In this document: piece by piece, positions 43,711 to 52,748 of the stretch
Numbering within the stretch: position 1 is the first letter of the stretch
How the letters are laid out: the number at the start of each line of letters is the position of its first letter
Assembly: GCA_017431685.1 (NCBI GenBank)
Contig: JAFRKO010000025.1
Span: 51,496-115,495, forward strand
DNA from: Mogibacterium sp.
Lineage (GTDB): Bacteria > Bacillota > Clostridia > Peptostreptococcales > Anaerovoracaceae
Direction: 5' to 3'
Length of the DNA: 64,000 nucleotides
Position numbers and translations under genes: made by a program
Notes under the pieces: generated by a model
Told to the model about the DNA's origin: nothing
The model's database searches: none
Seen by the model: the letters and a program-made list of their open reading frames with translations, nothing else

Positions 43711-44652
43711 ATGCTGCAGAACTTTATTATTTGTGTAAATGCTGTCATTCCGTCGGCTATATACCTGATCATCGGGATCACCCTCAAGATGACCGGAGTG
43801 ATGAAAGATGAAGACGTAAAGAAATTCACTCACGTGGTTTTCGTTACTCTTTATCCTTTTATAATGTTCGACAATCTGTACGGAAAAAACATCGCGGAGA
43901 ACATGGATGTTAAGCTCGGCCTTTACGCTGTCATCTTTACGGCTCTGCAGTTTGCCGCCTCGTGGATTTTCGTATGTCTGATAGAGAAGGACAATTATCA
44001 CAGAGGAGCGATGATACAGTCTCTTTACAGGAGTAATTACGTGCTCATGGGCTTCCCGATCGCGGTAAACCTTTTCGGAAAGGGCAATATAACAGCGGTC
44101 GCTATCATAATGATGCTCGTGGTGCCGTTCTACAACGTAACGGCAGTCATCCTGTTTGAGACCTTCAGAGGCGGAAAAGTTAACTTCGGAAAGATGCTCA
44201 AGCGTATTCTGACAAACCCGATAATCGACGGAGGCATTGCGGCGTTTATTGTTATGATGCTCGGTATAAATCTGCCGGCACCAATAGTGAACACTATCGG
44301 TACGCTGTCAGATGCTACTGCGCCTATCGCGATGATATTGCTTGGAGCAGCACTCAATTTAAAAGGATTCAGCAGCGACAGGTGGCGTATCTTTGTATGT
44401 ACTTTCGGAAAACTTGCAGTATTTCCGGCCTTCGGTATCGCCGGTGCTGTTCTTCTGGGTATAAGGAATGTGCAGCTTATCGCTGTGACCCTTATGGTTG
44501 CAGCACCTGACGCACTGGCGTCGTATGCGATGGCGAGCTCAATGGGCGGCAACGGCAAGCTTGCAGGAGAACTGGTAGTGATTACCACCATAACATCCTG
44601 TTTTACCATTCCGGTATTCTTATTCATACTTAAAACCAACGGCTTATTTTAG
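43711..44652 (+). CDS. AEC-family (auxin efflux carrier type) transporter
   Basis: 313 residues with ten hydrophobic segments in two five-helix halves. Family features are the first helix AVIPSAIYLIIGITLK, the YRSNYVLMGFPIAVNLFG segment near 110-126 and APDALASYAMASSMGGNGKLAGELVVITT near 265-290. AEC proteins move organic anions such as malate; the substrate is not readable here. No Shine-Dalgarno site precedes the ATG, and the -10 hexamer ends six bases before it, so translation is probably from a leaderless mRNA. The aminotransferase gene follows 41 bases later. Confidence 0.88.
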   Translation: MLQNFIICVNAVIPSAIYLIIGITLKMTGVMKDEDVKKFTHVVFVTLYPFIMFDNLYGKNIAENMDVKLGLYAVIFTALQFAASWIFVCLIEKDNYHRGAMIQSLYRSNYVLMGFPIAVNLFGKGNITAVAIIMMLVVPFYNVTAVILFETFRGGKVNFGKMLKRILTNPIIDGGIAAFIVMMLGINLPAPIVNTIGTLSDATAPIAMILLGAALNLKGFSSDRWRIFVCTFGKLAVFPAFGIAGAVLLGIRNVQLIAVTLMVAAPDALASYAMASSMGGNGKLAGELVVITTITSCFTIPVFLFILKTNGLF

Positions 44653-44693
44653 AACCGGTTCAGAAAGCAGCCGGTTTCAGTGAGGATGGACTG

Positions 44694-45866
44694 ATGCATG
44701 ACAGATTGAAAATCAAAAAACAGCTTCTCGAGCACGAGAAGATCAGCTACGCGAGCGATGTGATCGAACTTCCCAAGGGCGGTATCGACTGCAGTGAGGG
44801 CTGCAATCCTTATGGTTTTCCGCCTGAATGCGCCGATGTCGTAAAGAACTTCGACGTGTCAAGACTTGGCCCGTATCCGCACAGCCAGGCTCTGTATGAT
44901 GCCATAATAAAGTACTGGAAGAGCCAATGCTTTGTGGAGCGTGAAAACATTCTCATTACTGACGGAAGCATCAATGCTCTCTATGTGATAAACAACATGT
45001 TTGACACGCATAACGCAATGGTCCTGGGGATCTCACCTCAGTTTACCGACTATTACATGCATGCTGAGATGCTGGGGATCGAATACGCACCTTATCAGCT
45101 GAAGAGGAAGCATAACTACAAATTTGACTCATATGAGTTCATGTCGATGCATTACATCGCGAAAACATATGTCAACGCTTCCGAGCAGGAGAAGCTTTAT
45201 AACTTCATTTATATCGACAATCCTAATAACCCGACGGGTCAGGCCATAGACATTGCGGATATAGAAAAGATAGTCTCAAAGGCGTTGAAAAACGACATTA
45301 CGGTTATCATTGACGAAGCGTACGGTGAGTTCATGCCAAAGAGGAATTCTGCGGTCAGGCTATGCGAAAAGTATCCTAACCTTGTAGTGGTGCGCACTCT
45401 GTCGAAAGGCTTCGGCCTCGCGGGCATGAGGGTCGGCTACATTATCGCCTGCAAGGAGCTCATCCACTGTATGAACAAGATGGTGAACCCTTATATGGTG
45501 GGAGAACTGTCACGCGAGGTAGCCGCAGAGGCTCTGAAGCACCATGAATTTATAGCAAAGAGTAAGAAGGCTTTTGCGGGCATGAAGAGAGAGATCCGCA
45601 GAGAGCTGGGCTGCAGCAGGCATAATCCTGAAGGCGCTTCAGGCAGACTCCACATGGCTGAGACCCTCGATACCAACTCGCTGCTCCTCCTTTATCACGA
45701 CGATAAAAACATCAATCTCAAGGACGAATTCTTCAAAAGAGGAGTATTGGTCATTGACGGATATGACTTCAAAGGACTCGACTCGACTGCAGCACGTGTG
45801 AGGCTGCCGAAAAAGAGAGAGTTTCCGAAACTTCTGAAGGCGATTAAAGAGATCAATCAATTATAA
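44694..45866 (+). CDS. PLP-dependent aminotransferase, class I/II (HisC/CobD-like)
   Basis: 390 residues. IDNPNNPTGQAID near 170 is the substrate and cofactor asparagine region, VIIDEAYGEFM near 204 holds the PLP-binding Asp/Tyr, and RTLSKGFGLAGMRVGY near 235 contains the PLP lysine in SKGFGLAG. The fold resembles histidinol-phosphate aminotransferase and threonine-phosphate decarboxylase, but it differs from the operon HisC at 49726 in length and N-terminus (KGGIDCSEGCNPYGFP). Its true substrate is unknown. It lies between an AEC transporter and mntP and not within the his operon. Confidence 0.85.
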   Translation: MHDRLKIKKQLLEHEKISYASDVIELPKGGIDCSEGCNPYGFPPECADVVKNFDVSRLGPYPHSQALYDAIIKYWKSQCFVERENILITDGSINALYVINNMFDTHNAMVLGISPQFTDYYMHAEMLGIEYAPYQLKRKHNYKFDSYEFMSMHYIAKTYVNASEQEKLYNFIYIDNPNNPTGQAIDIADIEKIVSKALKNDITVIIDEAYGEFMPKRNSAVRLCEKYPNLVVVRTLSKGFGLAGMRVGYIIACKELIHCMNKMVNPYMVGELSREVAAEALKHHEFIAKSKKAFAGMKREIRRELGCSRHNPEGASGRLHMAETLDTNSLLLLYHDDKNINLKDEFFKRGVLVIDGYDFKGLDSTAARVRLPKKREFPKLLKAIKEINQL

Positions 45867-45875
45867 GGGGATGAA

Positions 45876-46487
45876 TTGAGTACCGAACTGCTTATAACCA
45901 GCGTATTGCTCGGCGTCGGGCTGGCTATGGACGCCTTCAGCGTGTCGATTGCGAACGGTCTGGCAGACAGCGGAATGAAAAAGGGCCGCATGTTTTCGAT
46001 CGCGGGCACATTTGCCGGCTTCCAGTTCATGATGCCGATGATAGGATGGCTTCTGGTGACAGAGGCTGCCAGACTGTTTAAGTGGTTCAGTCCTCTGATT
46101 CCGTGGATAGCGCTGATCCTCCTTCTGATAATAGGCGGAGGCCTGCTGAAGGACGGTATAGAAGAGCTTCGCGAGAGTAAGGCCGGCGGCCCTGAAGATG
46201 ATAGATCTTCGGAAACTGCTAAGCTGACCTTCTGGGCACTGATGATGCAGGGCGTCGCGACATCAATAGACGCGCTCTCAGTAGGATTCACTACGGCGCA
46301 TTACAACAGCATGCAGGCCCTGGTGTCGTCTCTGATCATCGGAGCAGTTACGCTGTTCATCTGTCTGGCAGGACTCAGGATCGGGCGCAGGCTCGGCGAG
46401 CTTCTGGCAGGGCGTGCATCGATACTCGGAGGGCTTATCCTGATAGGCATAGGCCTTGAAATTTGGGTCAAAGGCGTATTTTTCTAG
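45876..46487 (+). CDS. mntP: Manganese efflux pump MntP
   Basis: 203 residues, six hydrophobic segments. The two repeated halves carry the metal-site motifs: GLAMDAFSVSIANGL near 15-29 and GVATSIDALSVGFTT near 127-141. It exports Mn2+. The start is TTG at 45876 with AAGGGG upstream; the ATG at 45871 runs into a stop after one codon. It begins ten bases after the aminotransferase stop and has no riboswitch of its own, although a yybP-ykoY element, the usual mntP regulator, stands elsewhere at 9243. Confidence 0.92.
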   Translation: MSTELLITSVLLGVGLAMDAFSVSIANGLADSGMKKGRMFSIAGTFAGFQFMMPMIGWLLVTEAARLFKWFSPLIPWIALILLLIIGGGLLKDGIEELRESKAGGPEDDRSSETAKLTFWALMMQGVATSIDALSVGFTTAHYNSMQALVSSLIIGAVTLFICLAGLRIGRRLGELLAGRASILGGLILIGIGLEIWVKGVFF

Positions 46488-46617
46488 CTTTCTACAAATA
46501 TCATTCTCATAAACATCACGAGTTCATCATAATCATGGAATATCATATTGGTGTACAGAGAGAACTCTGAAAGAAACCTCCATATAACATTTTCCATATA
46601 ATACCTAAGACAATATG

Positions 46618-46657
46618 ACGGGAGCGACGGAATGGGCCGTTGCTTCCGTTATTTTTT
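46618..46657 (+). terminator. Terminator after mntP
   Basis: Thirteen-base arms 46618-46630 and 46637-46649 (ACGG.AGC.ACGG facing its complement, two G-T pairs), then ATTTTTT. It separates mntP from the histidine operon promoter. Confidence 0.88.
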
Positions 46658-46698
46658 GTAAAAAGAGATGATGGACGTGAGGAAGTACAAGGCTTCGA

Positions 46699-46727
46699 TT
46701 GACTTTAACGATTTAGCGTGGTAAAGT
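46699..46727 (+). promoter_or_regulatory. Promoter of the histidine operon
   Basis: TTGACT at 46699-46704, a 17-base spacer and TAAAGT at 46722-46727, about 40 bases before hisZ. The gap 46488-46768 also holds the terminator and a His-rich reading frame discussed as a possible leader. Confidence 0.7.
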
Positions 46728-46768
46728 GATGAAGCAAATCAAGAAGAATAAAAAATTTGGAGAAACAG

Positions 46769-47752
46769 ATGCAGTATGACGAGAATGTGCTGACACGTAC
46801 TGAGCGCAGGATCTTCGCGCTGAGGACGCTTTACAGCAGGGCGGGTTACCGCTCATACAGAATGAGAAAATTCGAAGACTACGATCTTTACAGCAGAAAC
46901 AAAGACTTCCTGCTGTCGGACAGAGTCATCACTTTTACAGACACAAATGGCAGACTCAAGGCGCTCAAGCCTGATGTGACTCTGTCGATCGTAAAGAACA
47001 TAGAAGACAAGCCTTCAAGCCTCAACAGGCTGTTCTATGACGAGAACGTCTACAGGGTATCGGGCAGCACGGGGGCTTTCCGGGAGATAATGCAGATGGG
47101 CCTTGAGTGCATAGGCGACGCGGGCAATCCGGTAGCTGCTGAGGTGATCGACCTCGCGGAGCAGAGTCTGGCGCTGGTAGCCGAAGACTATGATTATATT
47201 CTCAGGGTCTCGGATATAGACATACTTACACTGCTCGTCGACGGAATGACGGATTCGGGTCATGTCAGGAGCGAGCTCCTCAGGCTCATAAGTGCCAAGA
47301 ATCTCCACGGCATAGAAAGTCTTTGCGCTGAGAACGACATCCCGGATGAGAAGTGCCGCACACTCACCGAGCTGCTGAAGCTTTACGGAACTCCTCCTGA
47401 AGTGATGCCGCGTATTGCGGAGATATGCAGAGGCACCGAGGCTGAAGAGGAAGTTGGGGAGCTTGAAGACGTGCTGAAGGGGCTTTACCCTGAGAGCGGT
47501 GAGAAAGCGGACCGCAAGATAGTTCTGGACTTTTCCATAGTAGGTGATACCAATTACTATAATGGCATGGCTTTCGAAGGTTATATAGACAGCATACCTG
47601 AATGTGTTCTTATAGGCGGCAGGTACGACAAGCTCATGCGCAGGATGAAAAAGAATTCGCGGGCAATCGGCTTCGCGATCTACATGGATACGCTCGGCAT
47701 GCTCGGAAGAACAGCAGGAGACAGAGCAATAGAAAACTTCTACGAGAGATAG
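46769..47752 (+). CDS. hisZ: ATP phosphoribosyltransferase regulatory subunit
   Basis: 327 residues, a HisRS-like catalytic-domain paralogue that lacks the anticodon domain and is needed by short-form HisG. Class II features are FEDYDLYSRNKDFL near 36, LKALKPDVTLSIVKN near 63, FYDENVYR near 88 and FREIMQMGLECIG near 103. GGRYDKLMRRM near the end is the motif 3 region. The ATG at 46769 has TTTGGAG seven bases upstream; a TTG at 46757 overlaps that site. It heads the ten-gene his operon. Confidence 0.93.
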   Translation: MQYDENVLTRTERRIFALRTLYSRAGYRSYRMRKFEDYDLYSRNKDFLLSDRVITFTDTNGRLKALKPDVTLSIVKNIEDKPSSLNRLFYDENVYRVSGSTGAFREIMQMGLECIGDAGNPVAAEVIDLAEQSLALVAEDYDYILRVSDIDILTLLVDGMTDSGHVRSELLRLISAKNLHGIESLCAENDIPDEKCRTLTELLKLYGTPPEVMPRIAEICRGTEAEEEVGELEDVLKGLYPESGEKADRKIVLDFSIVGDTNYYNGMAFEGYIDSIPECVLIGGRYDKLMRRMKKNSRAIGFAIYMDTLGMLGRTAGDRAIENFYER

Positions 47753-47775
47753 CAGAACAGCAAGAGGAAACAGCT

Positions 47776-48387
47776 TTGGGAACTATAATCAATGTAGCTC
47801 TTCCTAAGGGGAGACTGGGTGAAAAGGTATATAAGATGTTTGAGAAGGCGGGCTACGGCTGTGATGATATTTTCAACGGCCGTAAACTCGTCTTTGAGAA
47901 TAAAGAAGCAGGAATCAGATATTTCTGGGTGAAGCCATCAGACGTTCCTATCTACGTGGAGCGCGGCGCGGCTGATGTAGGAGCATGCGGCCGTGACATC
48001 CTGCTCGAATACGAGCCTAACGTTTATGAACTCAAGGACCTCGGCACAGGCATATGCCGCATGGTAGTGGCCGCGCCGAAGGGCTTCAGGGACGAATCCG
48101 AATATCCGCTGAGAGTTGCCACCAAGTTCGTGAATATCGCGCAGGATTACTATTCCTCAAAGGGCAGGGATATCGATATAATAAAGCTTAACGGTTCTAT
48201 AGAGATCGCTCCTATACTGGGGCTTTCAGACGTGATAGTAGATCTGGTGGAAACCGGCAACACGCTAAGAGCAAACGATCTCGAGGTATATGAGGAGATA
48301 ATGGATATCAGCACACGCCTGATAACAAACAAATCCGGCTACAATTTCAAGAGCGCAGCAATAAACAGACTGCTTGAGAGGCTTTAA
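47776..48387 (+). CDS. hisG: ATP phosphoribosyltransferase, short form
   Basis: 203 residues, the short HisG class without the C-terminal regulatory domain, matching the presence of HisZ. It joins ATP and PRPP in the first step of histidine synthesis. Seen are INVALPKGRLGEKVY at the N-terminus, DVGACGRDIL near 73 and the PRPP loop DVIVDLVETGNTLRANDL near 152-169. The start is TTG at 47776, with AAGAGG nine bases upstream; upstream in-frame codons run through hisZ in another frame and are not HisG-like. hisD follows nine bases after the stop. Confidence 0.93.
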   Translation: MGTIINVALPKGRLGEKVYKMFEKAGYGCDDIFNGRKLVFENKEAGIRYFWVKPSDVPIYVERGAADVGACGRDILLEYEPNVYELKDLGTGICRMVVAAPKGFRDESEYPLRVATKFVNIAQDYYSSKGRDIDIIKLNGSIEIAPILGLSDVIVDLVETGNTLRANDLEVYEEIMDISTRLITNKSGYNFKSAAINRLLERL

Positions 48388-48396
48388 GGGAGTAAG

Positions 48397-49710
48397 ATGA
48401 TAAAGATTCTGGATTTTGCCGAAGTTACGGCTGAAGAAGTGTTTGCAAGGAGCGAGCCGACCGCGGATGTGTCGGACATCGTTTCTTTTATAATAAAGGA
48501 TGTCAGGGAGAACGGCGATGAAGCCGTGATCCGCTATGCCGCAAAGTTCGACGGTATCGATCCCGAAGGATTCGCTCTCGAACTCAGCAGCGAAGAAAAA
48601 GACGAGGCTGTAAACAGCCTTGATAAGACTGACCCGGGTCTGACTGATATACTCCGGAAGGCAGCGTCGAATATTTCCGGATTCTGCAGCAGGCAGCTCA
48701 GGGAGGGCTTCACTATAGAAGACGGTCAGGGTAAAGTTACGGGGCAGAAGGTGATCCCTCTGGAGCGTGCAGGCATCTATGTGCCGGGCGGCACGGCTGC
48801 GTACCCTTCGACGGTGCTGATGGATTCCATACCGGCTCTAACAGCGGGATGCAGGGAGATAATAATGACAACTCCTCCGAATTCCGACGGAAGCATTGAG
48901 CCGGCAGTCATAGCAGCAGCTGTCATAGCGCAGGAGACCGTACCCGGAGCAGGCAGCGTCCGCATATTCAGGACGGGCGGCGCGCAGGCGGTAGCGGCTC
49001 TTGCATACGGAACGGAATCTATCCCGGCAGTAGACAAAATAGTAGGACCGGGCAACGCATTCGTCGCAGAGGCGAAGCGTCAGGTCTTCGGAAAAGTCGC
49101 GATAGACATGATAGCGGGACCGAGCGAAATACTCGTTGTATCAGACGGGAAAAGCGATCCTGATGTAGTAGCTGCAGATATGCTCTCGCAGGCTGAGCAT
49201 GATAAAAACGCGAGCGCGGTGCTCGTGACAGACTCCGCGGAGCTTGCGCAGGCTGTTGCCAGGTCCATCGAGACACAGCTCTGCAGCCTGGAACGCGAGG
49301 AGATAGCGAGAGCCTCAATAGAGAACAACGGAAAGATAATAATCGCCGGTGACATAGAACAGGCTGTGGATATAGCGAACGAGATAGCGCCTGAACATCT
49401 CGAGCTCTGCGTGGATGATCCGTTCAGCCTTTTCGGAAAGGTAAAGAACGCAGGCTCGGTATTCCTCGGACGCAGCTGCCCTGAAGCTCTGGGGGACTAC
49501 TTCGCAGGACCTAACCACACACTGCCGACAAGCGGCACAGCGAGATTCTCGAGCCCGCTCTCGGTAGATGACTTTGTAAAAACAATGCAGTTCATACATT
49601 ATACAGACGAAGCCCTTGCGGGAGTCGCGGATGACATAGCCGCTCTTGCGCGCAAGGAGGGTCTGACCGGTCACGCAAGGAGCGTGCTTATACGATCAGA
49701 AAAAGGGTAG
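48397..49710 (+). CDS. hisD: Histidinol dehydrogenase
   Basis: 437 residues. It oxidises L-histidinol to L-histidine with two NAD+, the last two steps of the pathway. Family segments are PLERAGIYVPGGTAAYPSTVLM near 123-144, TGGAQAVAALAYGT near 193, VDKIVGPGNAFVAEAKR near 210, DMIAGPSEILVVSD near 231 and GPNHTLPTSGTARF near 368, with the zinc-binding Gln/His in LSQAEHDKNAS. GGGAGTAAG precedes the ATG. The gene lies between hisG and hisC, in the usual order for Clostridia. Confidence 0.95.
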   Translation: MIKILDFAEVTAEEVFARSEPTADVSDIVSFIIKDVRENGDEAVIRYAAKFDGIDPEGFALELSSEEKDEAVNSLDKTDPGLTDILRKAASNISGFCSRQLREGFTIEDGQGKVTGQKVIPLERAGIYVPGGTAAYPSTVLMDSIPALTAGCREIIMTTPPNSDGSIEPAVIAAAVIAQETVPGAGSVRIFRTGGAQAVAALAYGTESIPAVDKIVGPGNAFVAEAKRQVFGKVAIDMIAGPSEILVVSDGKSDPDVVAADMLSQAEHDKNASAVLVTDSAELAQAVARSIETQLCSLEREEIARASIENNGKIIIAGDIEQAVDIANEIAPEHLELCVDDPFSLFGKVKNAGSVFLGRSCPEALGDYFAGPNHTLPTSGTARFSSPLSVDDFVKTMQFIHYTDEALAGVADDIAALARKEGLTGHARSVLIRSEKG

Positions 49711-49725
49711 ACAGAAAGGACTATT

Positions 49726-50793
49726 ATGAGCAGATTTTTAAGCAATAAATATGCTTCTCTTGAGCCGTACACACCCGGCGAACAGCCTAAGACGAGAGTG
49801 CTCACGAAGCTGAATACAAACGAATCGCCGTTTCCTCCGATGCCTGAGGTTGTAGAGGCGGTCCGGAAAGAGGCGGAAATACTTCAGCTCTATCCGGATC
49901 CTGACAGCACAGAACTTCGCAAAGCACTGGCAGCCCGTTTCGAAGTAGATCCAGATATGATAATCTGCAATAACGGATCCGACGAAACGCTGTACTTCGC
50001 CTTTCTCGCATACTGCGACGGAGACACTCCGGCGGTGTTTCCGAAGCTCTCATACGGATTCTATCCGGTGTTCGCTAACATCACAGGAATCAACTTCAGA
50101 GAGATACCGCTCAGGAGCGACTTCAGCATCGATCCACAGGATTACTATGATGCGAACGGCACGGTGTTCATCGCGAACCCGAACGCCCCTACGGGCATTC
50201 CGCTCAGCCTTGACCAGATAGAGGGCATACTGCAGCACAATAAAGGCAATGTGGTGGTCGTAGACGAGGCATATGTCGACTTCGGAACAGAGTCGGCTGT
50301 ACCGCTAACAAAGAAATATGACAATCTGCTGGTGGTGCAGACATTCTCGAAATCGAGGTCTATGGCGGGCATGAGGCTCGGATACGGCATTGCTTCTCCG
50401 GAGATCATTGCTGATCTGAACGCGCTTCGCTACTCGACTAACCCGTATAATATTGACAGACTGGCGATCGCAGCGGGAGTCGCGTCACTCGAAAACGACG
50501 GGATAAACCAGGCTCACTGCCGCACAGTGATGGAAAACAGAGAATACACAGTATCACATCTGAAAGCGCTCGGATTCGAGATGACGGATTCAACAGCGAA
50601 TTTCATATTCGTGAGACATCCGCAGATCGGCGGAGATGTGCTCTTTCAGAAGCTGAGAGAACGGGGAGTAATAATCAGGCACTGGTTCAAGCCGGAGCTG
50701 AACGATTACAACAGGATCACGATAGGCTCCCGCGGGCAGATGGACATTCTGCTGAGGGAGGTAAGAGATATACTTAAGGAGGCAGGCATATGA
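49726..50793 (+). CDS. hisC: Histidinol-phosphate aminotransferase
   Basis: 355 residues. It transfers the amino group from glutamate to imidazole acetol phosphate. LNTNESPFPP near 29, CNNGSDETLYFAF near 86, NPNAPTGIPLS near 150, VVDEAYVDFG near 178 and the PLP lysine in FSKSRSMAGMRLGYG near 206-220 are all present. AGAAAGGAC precedes the ATG. Its end overlaps the start of hisB by four bases (ATGA). A second HisC-like protein is encoded at 44694, but only this one is in the operon. Confidence 0.95.
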   Translation: MSRFLSNKYASLEPYTPGEQPKTRVLTKLNTNESPFPPMPEVVEAVRKEAEILQLYPDPDSTELRKALAARFEVDPDMIICNNGSDETLYFAFLAYCDGDTPAVFPKLSYGFYPVFANITGINFREIPLRSDFSIDPQDYYDANGTVFIANPNAPTGIPLSLDQIEGILQHNKGNVVVVDEAYVDFGTESAVPLTKKYDNLLVVQTFSKSRSMAGMRLGYGIASPEIIADLNALRYSTNPYNIDRLAIAAGVASLENDGINQAHCRTVMENREYTVSHLKALGFEMTDSTANFIFVRHPQIGGDVLFQKLRERGVIIRHWFKPELNDYNRITIGSRGQMDILLREVRDILKEAGI

Positions 50794-51377
50794 GAACTTC
50801 GGAAATAAGCAGAGTGACGGCTGAGACAGACATAAAGCTTTCACTCGACCTTGACGGAAGCGGCGTAAGCGATGTAGACACGGGCGTCGGTTTTCTCGAT
50901 CACATGCTCACCCTGCTTGCGAGGCACGCCAGATTCGACCTTTATGTGAAGGCAAAAGGCGATGTATATGTTGACGATCACCACACAGTAGAAGATGTAG
51001 GCATCGTTTTCGGACAGGCTTTCGCTGAAGCGGTCGGCGACAAGAAGGGAATATGCCGCTACGGCAGCTGCATACTGCCGATGGACGAGGCGCTCATTAT
51101 GTGCGCTGTGGACATCTCGGGCAGAGACTACCTTGGATACTCGCTCGATATACCGACCGAGAAGGTCGGCACTTTCGACACTGAGCTGGCAGAGGAGTTC
51201 TGGCTCGGCTTTACCAGAAATGCGCGCGTCACTCTGCACTTCCAGCAGCTCGCAGGCAAAAACTCGCACCACATCATAGAAGGTGCGTTCAAGGCGGCGG
51301 CAAGAACACTGGGACAGGCTGTCTCTATAGACGCCGCATACGCAGACGAGATTCCTTCGACAAAGGGACTTCTATAG
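50790..51377 (+). CDS. hisB: Imidazoleglycerol-phosphate dehydratase
   Basis: 195 residues: the single-function dehydratase without the phosphatase domain found in enterobacterial HisB. The metal-binding motifs FLDHMLTLLARHARFDL near 36-52 and DDHHTVEDVG near 64-73 are present, with their mirror copies GKNSHHIIEGAFKAAAR near 158-174. AAGGAGG precedes the ATG inside the end of hisC. The missing phosphatase activity is supplied by the PHP-type histidinol phosphatase at the end of the operon. Confidence 0.95.
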   Translation: MRTSEISRVTAETDIKLSLDLDGSGVSDVDTGVGFLDHMLTLLARHARFDLYVKAKGDVYVDDHHTVEDVGIVFGQAFAEAVGDKKGICRYGSCILPMDEALIMCAVDISGRDYLGYSLDIPTEKVGTFDTELAEEFWLGFTRNARVTLHFQQLAGKNSHHIIEGAFKAAARTLGQAVSIDAAYADEIPSTKGLL

Positions 51378-51388
51378 GAGGATAATAC

Positions 51389-51997
51389 ATGATAGCGATC
51401 ATTGATTACGGTGTCGGAAACCTCTTCTCGCTCAAGAGCTCTCTCAGAGAGATAGGTGCGGAAGCGGTGGTGACATCAGATGAAAAGGTGATAGCGGAAG
51501 CTGACAGAATAATACTTCCGGGAGTGGGAGCTTTTGAGGATGCTGCCCGCAAGCTCAGAGAGTCCGGAATGGCTGATGTCGTGAAGAGAGAAGCCGCTGC
51601 AGGCAAGCCAATAATGGGCATATGCCTGGGCATGCAGCTCATGTTTGACGTGGGCTATGAGTACGGCGTGCACGAGGGGCTCGGGCTTATACGCGGCAGC
51701 GTGCGCCCTATAGCCGACGTGATACCGGAGGGTTATAAGATCCCGCATATCGGCTGGAACCTCCTCAAATTCAAAAAGGAGTCACCGCTGTTCAAATACA
51801 TAAAAGAAGATGACTATGTGTACTTTGTGCATTCATACTACGCGGCTGAGTGCGATGACTCGGTCATCGCGGTCACGGAATACGGGGCAGACCTCACTGC
51901 AGCTGTTGCCAACGGAAATGTATACGGCTGTCAGTTTCATCCTGAGAAGAGCGGAGAGGTCGGCATGAAGATACTGAAAGCATTTATGGAGCTCTAG
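51389..51997 (+). CDS. hisH: Imidazole glycerol phosphate synthase glutaminase subunit
   Basis: 202 residues, class I glutamine amidotransferase. It releases ammonia from glutamine for the HisF cyclase. The nucleophile cysteine is in MGICLGMQLMFD near 76-87. The catalytic His and Glu are in GCQFHPEKSG near 182-191. The N-terminal IDYGVGNLFSLKS and the FVHSYYA segment near 147 are typical. TAGGAGG precedes the ATG. hisA starts two bases after its stop. Confidence 0.95.
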   Translation: MIAIIDYGVGNLFSLKSSLREIGAEAVVTSDEKVIAEADRIILPGVGAFEDAARKLRESGMADVVKREAAAGKPIMGICLGMQLMFDVGYEYGVHEGLGLIRGSVRPIADVIPEGYKIPHIGWNLLKFKKESPLFKYIKEDDYVYFVHSYYAAECDDSVIAVTEYGADLTAAVANGNVYGCQFHPEKSGEVGMKILKAFMEL

Positions 51998-51998
51998 C

Positions 51999-52748
51999 AT
52001 GATAATATATCCAGCAATTGATCTGTATGACGGCAAGGCCGTGAGACTGTTCAAAGGCGATTACGCTCAGATGACAGTATACAGCGAATACCCGCCGGAG
52101 ATAGCGGAGGCTTTTATAAGTGCCGGGGCGAGGCGTATACATACGGTAGATCTCGAAGGCGCCCGGGACGGCAGCACACCTAATCTTGATACCGTTCTTG
52201 CCATAAAGAAAGCGGCAGATGCAGCAGCTGAGCGTGCGGACGGCAGCAGGGCTTTCGTTGAGATCGGCGGAGGCATCAGAGACGATGAGACCGTCGCGAA
52301 ATATCTCGATGCAGGTATAGACAGGGTGATACTCGGCACCGCGGCGGTGAATGATCCGGAATTCCTGAAGCGCTGTGTAAACCGTTACGGAGAACGCATC
52401 GCGGTCGGAATCGATGTGAGGGACGGCTTTGTTGCTGTAAAGGGCTGGACTGAGCTCTCACAGTACGGACTCGAAGAGTTCGCGCAGATGATGCAGGATG
52501 CCGGAGTGAAGACCATTATCTGTACTGACATATCGAGGGACGGAGCCATGCGGGGCACTAACCGTGAACTGTACAGGCAGCTCTCGGAGTCTCTTGATAT
52601 AGACATAGTGGCATCCGGAGGGGTATCGACGATCGAAGACGTAGAAGCTCTCACGGCGCTGGGCATACATGGAGCCATCATCGGAAAAGCATATTACACA
52701 GGGGCTATAGACCTCGCAGAGGCAGTAGAAAAAGGAGCTGCGAAATGA
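51999..52748 (+). CDS. hisA: ProFAR isomerase (phosphoribosylformimino-AICAR-phosphate isomerase)
   Basis: 249 residues, a beta/alpha barrel built from two half-barrels. [12 protein letters not shown] near 5-16 holds the first catalytic aspartate, and [15 protein letters not shown] near 170-184 the second. Phosphate-binding glycine motifs are EIGGGIR near 86 and ASGGVS near 205. It performs the Amadori rearrangement that feeds HisFH. It is squeezed between hisH (two bases) and hisF (four-base overlap), so it is translated by coupling. Confidence 0.95.
   Translation: MIIYPAIDLYDGKAVRLFKGDYAQMTVYSEYPPEIAEAFISAGARRIHTVDLEGARDGSTPNLDTVLAIKKAADAAAERADGSRAFVEIGGGIRDDETVAKYLDAGIDRVILGTAAVNDPEFLKRCVNRYGERIAVGIDVRDGFVAVKGWTELSQYGLEEFAQMMQDAGVKTIICTDISRDGAMRGTNRELYRQLSESLDIDIVASGGVSTIEDVEALTALGIHGAIIGKAYYTGAIDLAEAVEKGAAK

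Noticed and set aside
46667..46723. 18-residue frame after the mntP terminator as a leader peptide
   Set aside because: It runs through the his operon promoter and has no histidine codons.
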